From the NCBI GenBank assembly GCA_020638695.1, contig JACKIB010000009.1, forward strand, positions 124,001 through 188,000: 64,000 nucleotides of DNA, written 5' to 3'. This DNA comes from Planctomycetota bacterium. GTDB lineage: Bacteria > Planctomycetota > UBA1135 > UBA2386. Below, piece after piece: positions 17,363 through 25,897 of this stretch. Below the pieces are notes generated by a model. The model did not search any database, had not been told where the DNA came from, and saw only the letters and a list, made by a program, of their open reading frames with translations. The position numbers and the translations under genes were made by a program. Positions within the stretch are counted from its first letter, which is position 1. Each line of letters begins with the position of its first letter.

Positions 17363-18766
17363 TCATGGCTGCTTCAGAGTGACCCGCAGGATGGTGTTGC
17401 GTCCGGCTTCCAGCGTCGCAGTCTGCTGGACTGGATCGTCGGTGCCACGCCGCACCGTCACACTGTAGCGGCCGGCGGGGACAGCGCGGTGCAGGCGCGC
17501 CGGAGCGTCGGCCAACAGGTGGTCGATCGCGAGCGCGGTGTTCGGCATCGGCTTGTCGTCGGCGAACGCTTGCCACACCGCTTCGCGGCGTCGACCGTCG
17601 GGGTGGGTCAGCTCGATCCGCACCCCCTCGCTCAGCATCCGCCCCGCGTCGTCGACCACTTCGAGCTGCAGGTTGGCGCCCGGTAGCAGCGTGATCGGCT
17701 GGACGATCTGCTCGCTGCCGGTGAATTGGAAGCTCATCCGGTGCGGCAGGTGCAGTGTGGCGGCACCGGCGTCGTCGATCGCGACGACCTCGAGTTGGTA
17801 GTTGCCCGACGCCAGCCCGGGGAGCCGATAGCGTCCGGTGTCGCTGGTCGCCCGCCGCGTCCACACGTCCCGGAACGGTTCGCTCGCGTTGATCTGCAAC
17901 TTGGCCTTCACCTGCAGCTGACGGATCGGCTGCTGCGCCTGGTCGGTGACGCGCAGTTCGACGCCGGTGAAGCGCGCCTCGCGCAACAGGAACACCTTGT
18001 GTTCCTGATGCGCCGCGTCACCGAACGCGCAGTCGAGCGGCTCGGCGGGCACGAACCCGTCCGCCTCGATCCGCACCGTGAGACGATCGCCGCGCGCGCA
18101 GTGCACCACCAGCGGGTTGTCGAGCTTGGCGTCCTTGGCGTCGGCTGCCGGCAGGTACTCGGTGCGTGGTGCGCCGCTGCTCGGTCGGGTTCGGATGGTC
18201 GCGTGGTAGTTCGCGACCCGAGAGTTGTCCGCGCGGTCCAGCACGTCGAGGGTGAGCATCGCTTCGGCGAGCCGCACCCGCACCTCGACGGTGAGGGCGC
18301 CTTCGCCCACCGTGAACGCGAGCGGTCGGGTCGCTCGGACGATGTCCGCCCGCTGCGCCACCGCGGTGTAGGTGCCGGGTAGCAGCGAGAGTTGGTGTTC
18401 CCCCAGCGATCCGGCAAACACGGTCTTGGCGGTCGGGCGGGCGCCGACCCCGCGCGGTGCCGGCGCCGAGGTGTGGTCGCCGGACAGCACGCGAAGGGTG
18501 CCGCCGTCGAGCGGGGCACCGGTCGCTTCGTCCAGGACCCGCAGGGTCACCGACTGGGCGACGGTGCCCGGGGCCGGCACCGGCTGGGCGGGCGCCGGGA
18601 CACTCGCGCGATCGGTGCGCAGCGGGGTCGCCGGGCGTTCCTCTTTGGGCACGGGAGTGGAATCCTGCGACTCGACGACGCGGACCTCGGGTCCGCTCGA
18701 ACTCCACCACCACAGCGCGAATGCCACGGCTCCGGCGGCACCCAGCAAGAACACCACGACGCGCAT
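17363..18766 (-). CDS. Membrane-anchored carboxypeptidase-regulatory-like protein
   Basis: A 467-residue protein with an N-terminal signal-anchor (residues about 1-20, VVVFLLGAAGAVAFALWWW) and a proline-rich linker, followed by several beta-sandwich repeats of carboxypeptidase-regulatory type (SVTLRVLDEATGAPLDGGTL, LLPGTYTAVAQ, YRLPGLASGNYQLEVVAIDD, LEVVDDAGRMLSEGVRI, AVPAGRYSVTV). Such proteins display Ig-like domains outside the membrane; no catalytic residues are seen. The ATG 18766 starts the hydrophobic helix, so I preferred it to the longer frame from 18808. It has the same architecture as the protein at 45700-47340. First gene of the unit with lhr and the Nudix gene; the reason for that linkage is unknown. 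Confidence 0.8.
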   Translation of the reverse strand: MRVVVFLLGAAGAVAFALWWWSSSGPEVRVVESQDSTPVPKEERPATPLRTDRASVPAPAQPVPAPGTVAQSVTLRVLDEATGAPLDGGTLRVLSGDHTSAPAPRGVGARPTAKTVFAGSLGEHQLSLLPGTYTAVAQRADIVRATRPLAFTVGEGALTVEVRVRLAEAMLTLDVLDRADNSRVANYHATIRTRPSSGAPRTEYLPAADAKDAKLDNPLVVHCARGDRLTVRIEADGFVPAEPLDCAFGDAAHQEHKVFLLREARFTGVELRVTDQAQQPIRQLQVKAKLQINASEPFRDVWTRRATSDTGRYRLPGLASGNYQLEVVAIDDAGAATLHLPHRMSFQFTGSEQIVQPITLLPGANLQLEVVDDAGRMLSEGVRIELTHPDGRRREAVWQAFADDKPMPNTALAIDHLLADAPARLHRAVPAGRYSVTVRRGTDDPVQQTATLEAGRNTILRVTLKQP

Positions 18767-19134
18767 CGACGCGCAGTGTAGCCGGGCTGGCCCGCGCGCC
18801 CGGATCACACCCGCGGCGGATCGGTCTTCACCCGTGGCGGGTCCGGCCGATCGTCCCGGCTTGCGGGGCGGCGGGGCGGGACGGGATGGTCGGGTTCGGT
18901 GATGGGGGGGACGCGGGCGGACGGCGTCGAATCGGGGCTCGGTTCGGTGGGGCGTACCATCCCTATACGCTCGGAAAGAAGACGTCGAGCGTCAAGGGAA
19001 AGTGTCACTCCCTGCACCTCGCGCCGAGGCTGTGACAACCGGATTACGCTCGACGTGTCGACGCGCGGGGGATGGGCCCGTCATACTCCGCCATCTATCC
19101 CTCACCGAGAACCCCACCGAAAGGACTCCCACTG
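18767..19134. other. Divergent intergenic region
   Basis: About 370 bases between two divergent genes. I see no supported gene. The motif TTCACCCG(C/T)GGCGG occurs in near-duplicate around 18810-18845. The 19135 gene has AAAGGA 13 bases upstream. Confidence 0.4.
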
Positions 19135-20082
19135 ATGTTGATCCGCAGCACCCTCGCGTTCGCCACCCTGGCCTTGCCACTTCTGGCGCAAGAAGGCGAT
19201 GTCAAGCCCGCTGGCGGCGATGCCGCCGCGATGTTCTACCAGGCCTACTACCTGGACAACGCCATGGCGACGTCCAAGGACGCGACGGCCAAGGCAAAGG
19301 AGCTCTACACGCAGTTCCTCGCCAGCCACGCCGACCACAAGCTCGCGGGCACGGCGGCCTACCGCCTGCTGATCATCCACTACAGCAGTGGCGATCTCGA
19401 GGGCGCCCGCGCGTTCGCCAAGAAGCACGACAAGCTGATCAGCGCGGTCGAGGCGGCTGAGCGAAAGGAGATGGAGGGTCGCCGCGCCGGCGGTGGTGGT
19501 GCCAACCGGGAGATCGCGACGAAGCTCATGCAGGAGATGCGGGACCTCGATCGGGACAGCCCGGAGCGCGGCCGCATCCTGGCAGCGATGCGCCGCGTCG
19601 GCGGTGGCTTCATGGGCGGCATGCGCGGTGGGTTCGGCGGCCAGGGCGGTCGCGGCCAGGGTGGCTTCGGCGGCCGTGGCCAGGGCGGCCGCGGTGGTCG
19701 CGGCCAGCGCGGCGGGATGACCGTCCCGAAGATCGCCGACATGAAGCAGGAAGACGCCAAGAAGGCGGTGACCGAGTTCGTGCAGCGCGCCGAGCGGATG
19801 ATCGACGCCCTCGCCCAGCGCGGCCAGGGTGACAAGGCCGACAAGCTGGAAGCCCAGCTCGACAAGCTCCAGGACCTGGTCGACGGCGGCAAGCTGGCCG
19901 ACGCGCAGAAGATCCTCGACGAGCTGCAGAAGGAAGCCGCCGCCCTGGGTGGTGGTCGCGGTCGCGGTCAGGGTGGTCAGGGTGGCCGCCGCCGCGGTGG
20001 TGACCAAGGCTCGGGCAACGGCGAAGGCGAGACCCGCCGTCGCCGTGGTGGCGACAACAACGGCGGCGAGCGCATCAAGTAG
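19135..20082 (+). CDS. Secreted glycine/arginine-rich (RGG) protein
   Basis: A 315-residue protein with a signal peptide (MLIRSTLAFATLALPLLAQ), so probably secreted or periplasmic. A TPR-like helical segment (about 30-100: AMFYQAYYLDNAMATSKDAT, AYRLLIIHYSSGDLEGA) precedes an RGG block (about 162-200, repeats such as GGQGGRGQGGFGGRGQGGRG). A Lys/Glu-rich helix follows (about 200-280) and the tail is a second basic Gly/Arg-rich region. RGG blocks bind RNA or form condensates in other systems, but here the signal peptide points outside the cytoplasm. ATG 19135 has AAAGGA upstream. Function not assigned. Confidence 0.8.
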   Translation: MLIRSTLAFATLALPLLAQEGDVKPAGGDAAAMFYQAYYLDNAMATSKDATAKAKELYTQFLASHADHKLAGTAAYRLLIIHYSSGDLEGARAFAKKHDKLISAVEAAERKEMEGRRAGGGGANREIATKLMQEMRDLDRDSPERGRILAAMRRVGGGFMGGMRGGFGGQGGRGQGGFGGRGQGGRGGRGQRGGMTVPKIADMKQEDAKKAVTEFVQRAERMIDALAQRGQGDKADKLEAQLDKLQDLVDGGKLADAQKILDELQKEAAALGGGRGRGQGGQGGRRRGGDQGSGNGEGETRRRRGGDNNGGERIK

Positions 20083-20107
20083 CGCGACCGAACGGCAGCC
20101 CGGTTGC

Positions 20108-20152
20108 CGTACACGAAACGACCCCGCCGAGTGCGGGGTCGTTTCGTGTACG
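20108..20152. terminator. Perfect 20-bp hairpin, bidirectional terminator
   Basis: Positions 20108-20127 (CGTACACGAAACGACCCCGC) are the exact reverse complement of 20133-20152 with a 5-base loop. It lies between two convergent genes, 26 bases after one stop and 24 bases after the other. The AAACG/CGTTT part supplies short A and T runs on both strands. Confidence 0.75.
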
Positions 20153-20175
20153 GCCAGTGCCGCAGTCGGTTCGAT

Positions 20176-21555
20176 TCAGCGGCGGCCGACGGTCGCGGCG
20201 ACGCCGTTGCTCAGCGTGCCACCAGCCGGGTTGGCGCCGGAGTCCGGCACGAACGCCTGGTTGTAGAACGAGAACCCGACCAACGCGGCGGTGTTCGGCA
20301 CCGGGACGGCGATGGTGGCGGTGTTGCCGGTCACCGACATCGGCACGTTGAAGTCGAGGCTCGCTTGCAGCGAGCAACCATTGAAGCCCATGAAGCTCCA
20401 ATCCATCGGCAAGTTGATGGCACCCCACTTGGTGTCGCTCAGCCCGAAGATCAACAGCGGGGTGCTCGACGTGGGGACGTTGGTCAGCTGGATCGTCAGC
20501 GTCTCGTTGATGTACGGCGCGTTGCAGTCGACCGAGCCGAGCGCAGGAGTGCCGTTGGTGCCCGTGCAGCCGGTTCCGTACGGCTCGTACATCGCCGGCG
20601 CGAAGGTGCCGAGATCGAGCGTGTGGGTCTCGCTTGCCCCCGCGCTACCGCCGAACAACAGCGGCCGGCCGGTCGTCGGGTCGATCGCCATGGCGGTCAG
20701 CCGGCGGGCGCTCGGCGGGTTGGTCGGGCGGACCTCCGACCAGGTGCCGTTGTACGACCAAGTATCGCTCAGCGTGCCGGCGTTGGGTGAGACTTGCTTC
20801 TGGCCGCCGTAGATCACCACGCCGCGGCCCAGCACGTAGGTCATGCCGCAACCCCAGCGTGCCAGCGGCTGGCATGCCACCTTGACCTCGGTCCAACTGA
20901 CACCGTTCCACTCCCACGTGTCCTGCAGGTCGGCGCTCGGCGTGGCGCCCGCGGCGTAGCCGCTGAACAGCACAGAGCGAGCGCGAGTGAGGTCGTAGGC
21001 CATGTTCGGGTAGATGCGTCCGATCGGCCCGGTGGTCGCGACCTGCTTCCAGTTGATGCCGTCGTACTCCCAAGTGTCGGCGAAGTACGGCGTCGTGTCG
21101 AAGCCGCCGAACACCACGGTGACCTTGCGGACGATGTCGTAGCACTGCGCGTGGCCGTAGCGGGCTGCCGGGCTGGCCGTGGTGCTGATCTTCTTCCAGT
21201 TGATCCCGTCCCACTCCCAGGTTTCGGCGCTGCGCGCCGACGACGTGCGGCCGCCGAACAACACGCACACCTTGCGCGCCGCGTCGAACGACATTCCCGC
21301 GTAGCCGAGGTCCGGCGGGGAGGTGGCGGGGGTCATCTTGGTCCAGGTGGTGCCGTTCCACTCCCAGGTATCGCCACCGGATCCGAGGCCGCCGAACAAC
21401 ACCACGACGTTGCGCGCCGTGTCGGTGCACATCGCGTGGTTGTTGCGGCCGGTCGGACTGGTGGTCGGCGAGAGCAGACTCCAGGACTGTGCGGTGGCGG
21501 AAGCGGAGAGGAGGACGACCGCGAGAAGGGTGCCGGCTGGGGAGAAACAGCGCAT
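20176..21555 (-). CDS. Secreted Kelch-repeat protein with planctomycete-type C-terminal module
   Basis: A 459-residue secreted protein: signal peptide MRCFSPAGTLLAVVLLSASATAQ, then about six Kelch motifs (recurrent FGG with DTWEWNGTTW or DTWEYDGINW, about residues 25-320) that fold as a beta-propeller, then a C-terminal module of about 130 residues (YEPYGTGCTGTNGTPALGS, LTIQLTNVPTSSTPLLIFGLS, FMGFNGCSLQASLD, FYNQAFVPDSGANPAGGTLS, SNGVAATVGRR). I chose ATG 21555 because it starts the signal peptide. It is one of two intact paralogues in a tandem array; binding partner unknown. No catalytic motif is seen. Confidence 0.85.
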   Translation of the reverse strand: MRCFSPAGTLLAVVLLSASATAQSWSLLSPTTSPTGRNNHAMCTDTARNVVVLFGGLGSGGDTWEWNGTTWTKMTPATSPPDLGYAGMSFDAARKVCVLFGGRTSSARSAETWEWDGINWKKISTTASPAARYGHAQCYDIVRKVTVVFGGFDTTPYFADTWEYDGINWKQVATTGPIGRIYPNMAYDLTRARSVLFSGYAAGATPSADLQDTWEWNGVSWTEVKVACQPLARWGCGMTYVLGRGVVIYGGQKQVSPNAGTLSDTWSYNGTWSEVRPTNPPSARRLTAMAIDPTTGRPLLFGGSAGASETHTLDLGTFAPAMYEPYGTGCTGTNGTPALGSVDCNAPYINETLTIQLTNVPTSSTPLLIFGLSDTKWGAINLPMDWSFMGFNGCSLQASLDFNVPMSVTGNTATIAVPVPNTAALVGFSFYNQAFVPDSGANPAGGTLSNGVAATVGRR

Positions 21556-21590
21556 GGGTGGATGGGGGGTGTGGGGGCTGGCTCGGCCCC

Positions 21591-21911
21591 GGGAAGAGGT
21601 TTCCCCAGCGTAGTCCCAGCACCGGACTCCGAGTAGCCCGCTGCCGGGTCCGGCCCGCGCAGCGGTACCCATGCCTCACCCTGGCTGCGTCCGGAGCGGC
21701 CCGTGGCGCATGTTCGCGCGTCGCAGCTCGATTCGCTCGAAACAGGGCGGCAGTTGCCGCTGTCGCTCGGTCAACGGCGGCCGATTGTCGCGGCCACGCC
21801 GTTGCTCAGTGTGCCACCCGCCGGGTTGGCACCGGGGTCCGGCACGAATGCTCGGTTGTAGAACGATGAGCCGACCAGCGTCGAGAGGTTCGGTATCGCG
21901 AGGAAGAAGTA
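21591..21911. repeat. Duplicated Kelch spacer plus gene 3' end, copy 1
   Basis: About 320 bases that match 22160-22484 with few differences, by eye. Shared landmarks include GAAGAGGT, CCCCAGCGTAGTC, GTAGCCCGCTGCCGGGTCC and GTGGCGCATGTTCGCGCG. The copy spans the upstream region of the first Kelch gene and the 3' end of a truncated one. Confidence 0.85.
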
Positions 21912-21912
21912 G
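21771..21912 (-). pseudogene. 3' remnant of a third Kelch gene
   Basis: Only the last ~47 codons survive (YFFLAIPNLSTLVGSSFYNR, AFVPDPGANPAGGTLSNGVA, ending ATIGRR) and they match the C-terminus of the 22344-23705 Kelch protein almost residue for residue. The upstream body of ~1.2 kb is gone and replaced by a transposase tail, although the spacer that would precede the gene is retained at 22160-22343. Confidence 0.8.
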
Positions 21913-21939
21913 GGTGTGGATCTGCTATTGAGCAGCTGA

Positions 21940-22131
21940 TCATGCGGCGACCCTGACCGCAGTCCGACGAGTTGCGTGGAGCTTGAGCATCGCGGGTTCC
22001 CAGCGATCGCTGAGCGCGAGGGCGCGGAGGCGGAGGACATGTTCGCCGGTGCAGGTCTTCCACCGCGAGCCAGCGCGTTTCATGCGGACGCCGACCAGTG
22101 TCTTGCAAGGTAACTGTCCTGCCAACCACAC
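21940..22131 (-). mobile_element. 3' tail of an ISKra4-like transposase
   Basis: The minus strand encodes KTLVGVRMKRAGSRWKT then GEHVLRLRALALSDRW and a stop. This pattern (RMK-x-GxRW followed by LRAL-x-SxxW) is that of the C-terminus of ISKra4-family transposases. Nothing else of the element is present. It lies between the two halves of the destroyed Kelch copy, so the insertion and a later deletion probably removed the gene body. Family call rests on a short conserved stretch. Confidence 0.55.
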
Positions 22132-22159
22132 CCGCCGCCACCGGCTTCCCAGGGTCGAC

Positions 22160-22484
22160 GGGAAGAGGTCCCCCCAGCGTAGTCGCAGCAGCGGACTCGG
22201 AGTAGCCCGCTGCCGGGTCCGGCCCGCGGCAGCGGTACCCGTGCCTCACCCTGGCTGCGTCCGGAACGGCCCGTGGCGCATGTTCGCGCGTCGCAGCTCG
22301 ATTCGCTCGAGACAGGGGTGCGGCAGTGGCCGCAGTCGCTCGGTCAACGGCGGCCGATGGTCGCGGCGACGCCGTTGCTCAGCGTGCCTCCCGCCGGGTT
22401 GGCACCGGAGTCCGGCACGAATGCTTGGTTGTAGAACGATGACCCGACCAGTATCGAGAGGTTCGGTATCGCGAGGAAGAAGTA
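22160..22484. repeat. Duplicated Kelch spacer plus gene 3' end, copy 2
   Basis: Partner of 21591-21911. It covers the 3' end of the second intact Kelch gene and the spacer that once led into the destroyed middle copy. Confidence 0.85.
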
Positions 22485-23705
22485 CGCGTAGTTGCCGGCG
22501 TTCACCATCGAAACGTGGAGGTCTAGGCTGGCCAGGAGTGAGCAGCCGTTGAAGCCCATGAAGCTCCAGTCCATCGGCAGGTTTGCGCCGCCCCACTTGG
22601 CGTTGCTCAGCCCGAAGATCAACTGTGGGTTGCTCGCCCAGGGAATGTTCGTCAGCTGGATCCCCATCGTCTCGTTGATGAATGGCAAACGACCGTCAAT
22701 CGAGCCGAGCGTGGGCGTCCCGCCGGTGCCCGCGCAGCCAGTTCCGTACGGTTCGTACTTCGCTGGCGCGGAGGGGTCGAGCTTGAGTGAATGGCTCTCG
22801 TGTCCCCCGGTCGAGCCACCGAACAGCAGCGTTTGGCCGTTCGTCGGGTCGAACGCCATCGCCGTCAGCCGGCGGGCACTCGGTGAATTGGTCGCTCGAA
22901 CCTCGGTCCAGGTGCCGTTGTACAGCCAAGTATCGCGAAGCAAGCGGGGGTTGGACGGGTCGCCTGTCTCGCCGCCGAACAGGACTGCGCCGCGCCCTGG
23001 CACGTAGCTCATCGCGAATCCCCAGCGCGCCTGCGGCTGGATGGCGAGCTTTGTCTCGATCCAACTGACACCGTTCCACTCCCAAGTGTCTTGCTGCGCG
23101 CTAGCCCGGTAGCCACCGAACAACACGCAGCGAGCGCGAGTCGCATCATAGGTCATTTCCGCGTACAAGCGTCCGACTGGTCCGGTCGTCGCGACCCGCT
23201 TCCAGGTCGTCCCATCGTACTCCCAGGTATCGGTCAGTGATCGTGGGTAGTCGTCCGCGCCACCGAACAAGACGGTGACCCTGCGGGCGGAGTCGTAGCA
23301 CTGGGCGTGCCCGTGGCGGGGCGATGGCCCGCCGCTGCCCCGCAACCTCCAGTTGCTCCCGTTCCACTCCCACGTATCCCCGACGGCCGTTGGCGTCAAG
23401 CCGCCGAACAACACGCAGACCTTGCGTGCGGAGTCATATGTCATCTTGGCCCAGCCCAGCTCCGGAGGCGAGACGGTCGGGGCCATCTTGGTCCAGGTGG
23501 TTCCGTTCCATTCCCACGTGTCGCGGCCGGCGCCGAGGCCACCGAACAACACCACGACATTGCGCGCGGTGTCGGTACACATCGTGTGGCCGACGCGGCC
23601 GTTCGGACTGGTGGGCGGCGATAGCAGGCTCCAGGACTGTGCCGTGCCGGAAGCAGCAAGGAGAGCGACCACAAGGGCGGCGCCGTTTGGAGGGATGAGG
23701 TGCAT
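22344..23705 (-). CDS. Secreted Kelch-repeat protein, paralogue 2
   Basis: A 453-residue paralogue of the protein at 20176-21555. The signal peptide (MHLIPPNGAALVVALLAASG) is followed by Kelch motifs (FGGLGAGRDTWEWNGTTWTK, FGGADDYPRSLTDTWEYDG, FGGYRASAQQDTWEWNG, FGGETGDPSNPRLLRDTWLY) and the same C-terminal module (YGTGCAGTGGTPTLGS, IQLTNIPWASNPQLIFGLS, FMGFNGCSLLASLD, SFYNQAFVPDSGANPAGG). Start ATG 23705. The gene is somewhat less GC-rich than its neighbours. Tandem duplication is evident from the matching spacers; the two proteins differ most within the propeller, so they may bind different ligands. Confidence 0.85.
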   Translation of the reverse strand: MHLIPPNGAALVVALLAASGTAQSWSLLSPPTSPNGRVGHTMCTDTARNVVVLFGGLGAGRDTWEWNGTTWTKMAPTVSPPELGWAKMTYDSARKVCVLFGGLTPTAVGDTWEWNGSNWRLRGSGGPSPRHGHAQCYDSARRVTVLFGGADDYPRSLTDTWEYDGTTWKRVATTGPVGRLYAEMTYDATRARCVLFGGYRASAQQDTWEWNGVSWIETKLAIQPQARWGFAMSYVPGRGAVLFGGETGDPSNPRLLRDTWLYNGTWTEVRATNSPSARRLTAMAFDPTNGQTLLFGGSTGGHESHSLKLDPSAPAKYEPYGTGCAGTGGTPTLGSIDGRLPFINETMGIQLTNIPWASNPQLIFGLSNAKWGGANLPMDWSFMGFNGCSLLASLDLHVSMVNAGNYAYFFLAIPNLSILVGSSFYNQAFVPDSGANPAGGTLSNGVAATIGRR

Positions 23706-23870
23706 GGGGCAAGTGTAGCGATGTGGCCCCACATTGTCTGTTCCCCTCCGAACGCAAGCCAGCTCGCGGGCTCGGCGCGCTGTTTCCGAGCGTGCGGTCG
23801 GTGTCGGGCGGCCGACACCATTCCACAGCCTCCGCTCGGTCGTCCACATTCCGTCTGCTACAACGCGACG

Positions 23871-25421
23871 ATGGACGTCGACCCGATCCGGCTGGAGGTC
23901 TTCCACCACCTGCTGGCGGCGGTATGCGAGGAGAGTGGTGCGTTGCTGCAGCGCACCGCGATCTCGCCGAACATCCGCGAGCGACGCGACTTCTCGTGTG
24001 CGCTGTTCGACGGCGAAGGGCGCCTGATCGCCCAGGCCGCGCACATCCCGGTGCACCTCGGCAGCGCCGCCGAATCGGTACGCGCTGTGGTTCGGGAACT
24101 GCCGCTGCGCGATGGCGACGTGGCGCTGCTCAATGATCCGTACGCCGGCGGGACGCACCTGCCGGACCTCACCATGGTCCGGCCGATCTTCGTGAACGCG
24201 AACGACACCGCGCCGTCGTTCTTCGCGGTGAACCGCGCCCACCACGCGGACATCGGCGGCGCGGTCCCGGGCTCGATGGGGGTCGCTGCTGACCTGATCG
24301 CCGAGGGACTGGTGCTCCCGCCGATCAAACTGCGCACCGCGGCGGGTCTCGATACGCAGGTGCTGCGGCTGATCCGCGCCAACGTGCGCGGCGCCGCCGA
24401 GCGGATGGTGGACCTGCAGGCGCAAGAGGCGAGTCTCCGGCTGGCCGAGACGCGGATCCGCGAACTGGTCGCGCAGCAGGGGTTGGCGGCCACGGTGGCG
24501 TACTGCCGGCACCTGATGGACTACAGCGAGCGCATCGTCCGCACCGTGCTGCGCGGCATCCCCGACGGTGAGTACCGCGCCCACGACACGATGGACGACG
24601 ACGGACTCGGCAACGGGCCGTTCACCATCGACCTGCGCCTGCGCAAGCGGCGCGGCGGGTTGTCGTTCGACTTCCGCGGCTCCGACCCGCAGGCGGCGGG
24701 CGGCATCAACGCCAACCGCAGCATCGTGCTGGCGGCGTGCGTCTACGTGCTGCGTTGTCTGTGTCCGGGGCGTCTGCCGACCAACGAGGGTCTGTTCCGC
24801 CGGCTCACGGTACAGACCACGCCGGGCACGCTGGTCGACCCGCTGTCGCCGGCACCGGTGGCGGGCGGCAACGTCGAGACGAGCCAGCGGTTGGTCGACG
24901 TGGTGCTGCAGGCGTTCGCCGCGGCGCTGCCGGATGTCATCCCCGCGGACTCGGCGGGCACCATGAGCAACGTGACGCTCGGCAACGCCGCGTTCGCATT
25001 CTACGAGACGCTGCCCGGGGGTGCGGGTGGTGGTCCGCGCTCCCCCGGGACGTCGGCGGTCCAGACCCACATGACCAACACCCGCAACACCCCGGTCGAG
25101 GAGATGGAGCAGCGCTACCCGGTGCACCTGCGCAAGCTCACGGTTCGGCGCGGCTCGGGCGGTCGCGGCCGCCACCGCGGTGGCGATGGTGTAGTGAAGG
25201 AGATCGAGCTCGAGGCGTCGGCGCAGGTGTCGCTGTTCGCCGATCGTCACGTCCGCGCGCCGGCGGGGCGCGACGGGGGCAAGGCCGGCAAGTCCGGTCG
25301 GGCGTTCGTCGAACGCGAGGGTCGCCGCCGGCGTGTTCCCGCCAAGGGATCGCTGCCCCTGCACGCGGGCGACGTCTTGGTGATCGAGACGCCGGGTGGG
25401 GGCGGATGGGGTCGCGGGTAG
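23871..25421 (+). CDS. Hydantoinase B/oxoprolinase-family protein
   Basis: A 516-residue HyuB-type protein. Family landmarks are present: DPIRLEVFHHLLAAVCEESG at the N-terminus, FSCALFDGEGRLIAQAAHIPVHLG, NDPYAGGTHLPDLTMVRPIF, NRAHHADIGGAVPGSM (metal-site histidines) and the glycine-rich end GDVLVIETPGGGGWG. HyuB proteins hydrolyse cyclic amides such as hydantoins or 5-oxoproline with ATP, normally with a HyuA partner; no hyuA lies in this window. ATG 23871 follows an extended -10-like TGCTACAAC by six bases, so the mRNA may be leaderless. Its last codons overlap the next gene by 16 bases. Confidence 0.9.
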   Translation: MDVDPIRLEVFHHLLAAVCEESGALLQRTAISPNIRERRDFSCALFDGEGRLIAQAAHIPVHLGSAAESVRAVVRELPLRDGDVALLNDPYAGGTHLPDLTMVRPIFVNANDTAPSFFAVNRAHHADIGGAVPGSMGVAADLIAEGLVLPPIKLRTAAGLDTQVLRLIRANVRGAAERMVDLQAQEASLRLAETRIRELVAQQGLAATVAYCRHLMDYSERIVRTVLRGIPDGEYRAHDTMDDDGLGNGPFTIDLRLRKRRGGLSFDFRGSDPQAAGGINANRSIVLAACVYVLRCLCPGRLPTNEGLFRRLTVQTTPGTLVDPLSPAPVAGGNVETSQRLVDVVLQAFAAALPDVIPADSAGTMSNVTLGNAAFAFYETLPGGAGGGPRSPGTSAVQTHMTNTRNTPVEEMEQRYPVHLRKLTVRRGSGGRGRHRGGDGVVKEIELEASAQVSLFADRHVRAPAGRDGGKAGKSGRAFVEREGRRRRVPAKGSLPLHAGDVLVIETPGGGGWGRG

Positions 25422-25816
25422 CCGCCGCCACCACGTTGGCGGGCCTCGTGCTCGGCGCGTGCCAGTCCGCCTACCAACCCGAGCCGGTGGCGCATCCGCG
25501 ACCCTTGGCCGAGCGGGCTTTCGACTCGGTGCTCGAAGCGGTGCGCGCGACGTACCCCCGAGTGGTGCTCGCCGATCGCCAGCGGTTTCGCATCCAGACC
25601 GCGTGGCACGGTTGGCAGCGTGGGGATCGACCGGGGCATCGCCGCGCCACGGTGTACCGCGACGCCGACGGCGGGCTGCGGGTGGTCGTCGAAGTGCGCT
25701 TCGTGGGGTTGGACTTGCTGGGGCGTCCCGACACCACCCCGGTGCAGGGCGACCGCGAGTTGGAACGAGAACTCGCGCGGACCCTGGCGCAGGTGCTCGG
25801 CGGCCCGCGCACCTGA
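25406..25816 (+). CDS. Small lipoprotein of unknown function
   Basis: A 136-residue protein with a lipoprotein signal: MGSRVAAATTLAGLVLGAC with the lipid-accepting Cys at residue 19. The mature part is one alpha/beta domain (RAFDSVLEAVRATYPRVVLA, RRATVYRDADGGLRVVVEVR, ERELARTLAQVLGG). The start overlaps the hyuB-like gene by 16 bases in another frame, so expression is probably coupled to it. No family recognised. Confidence 0.75.
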   Translation: MGSRVAAATTLAGLVLGACQSAYQPEPVAHPRPLAERAFDSVLEAVRATYPRVVLADRQRFRIQTAWHGWQRGDRPGHRRATVYRDADGGLRVVVEVRFVGLDLLGRPDTTPVQGDRELERELARTLAQVLGGPRT

Positions 25817-25897
25817 CGCGCGCACCCGCGGGGATCGTGCACGTTGCTGCGGCGTCGCGACCCGGTCCCGCGACGTCGATCGTCCGCGGCGCCGCGC

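Noticed and set aside
14258..17686. A 1142-codon plus-strand frame opposite lhr
   Set aside because: Antisense shadow of a gene with every helicase motif; no recognisable domain.
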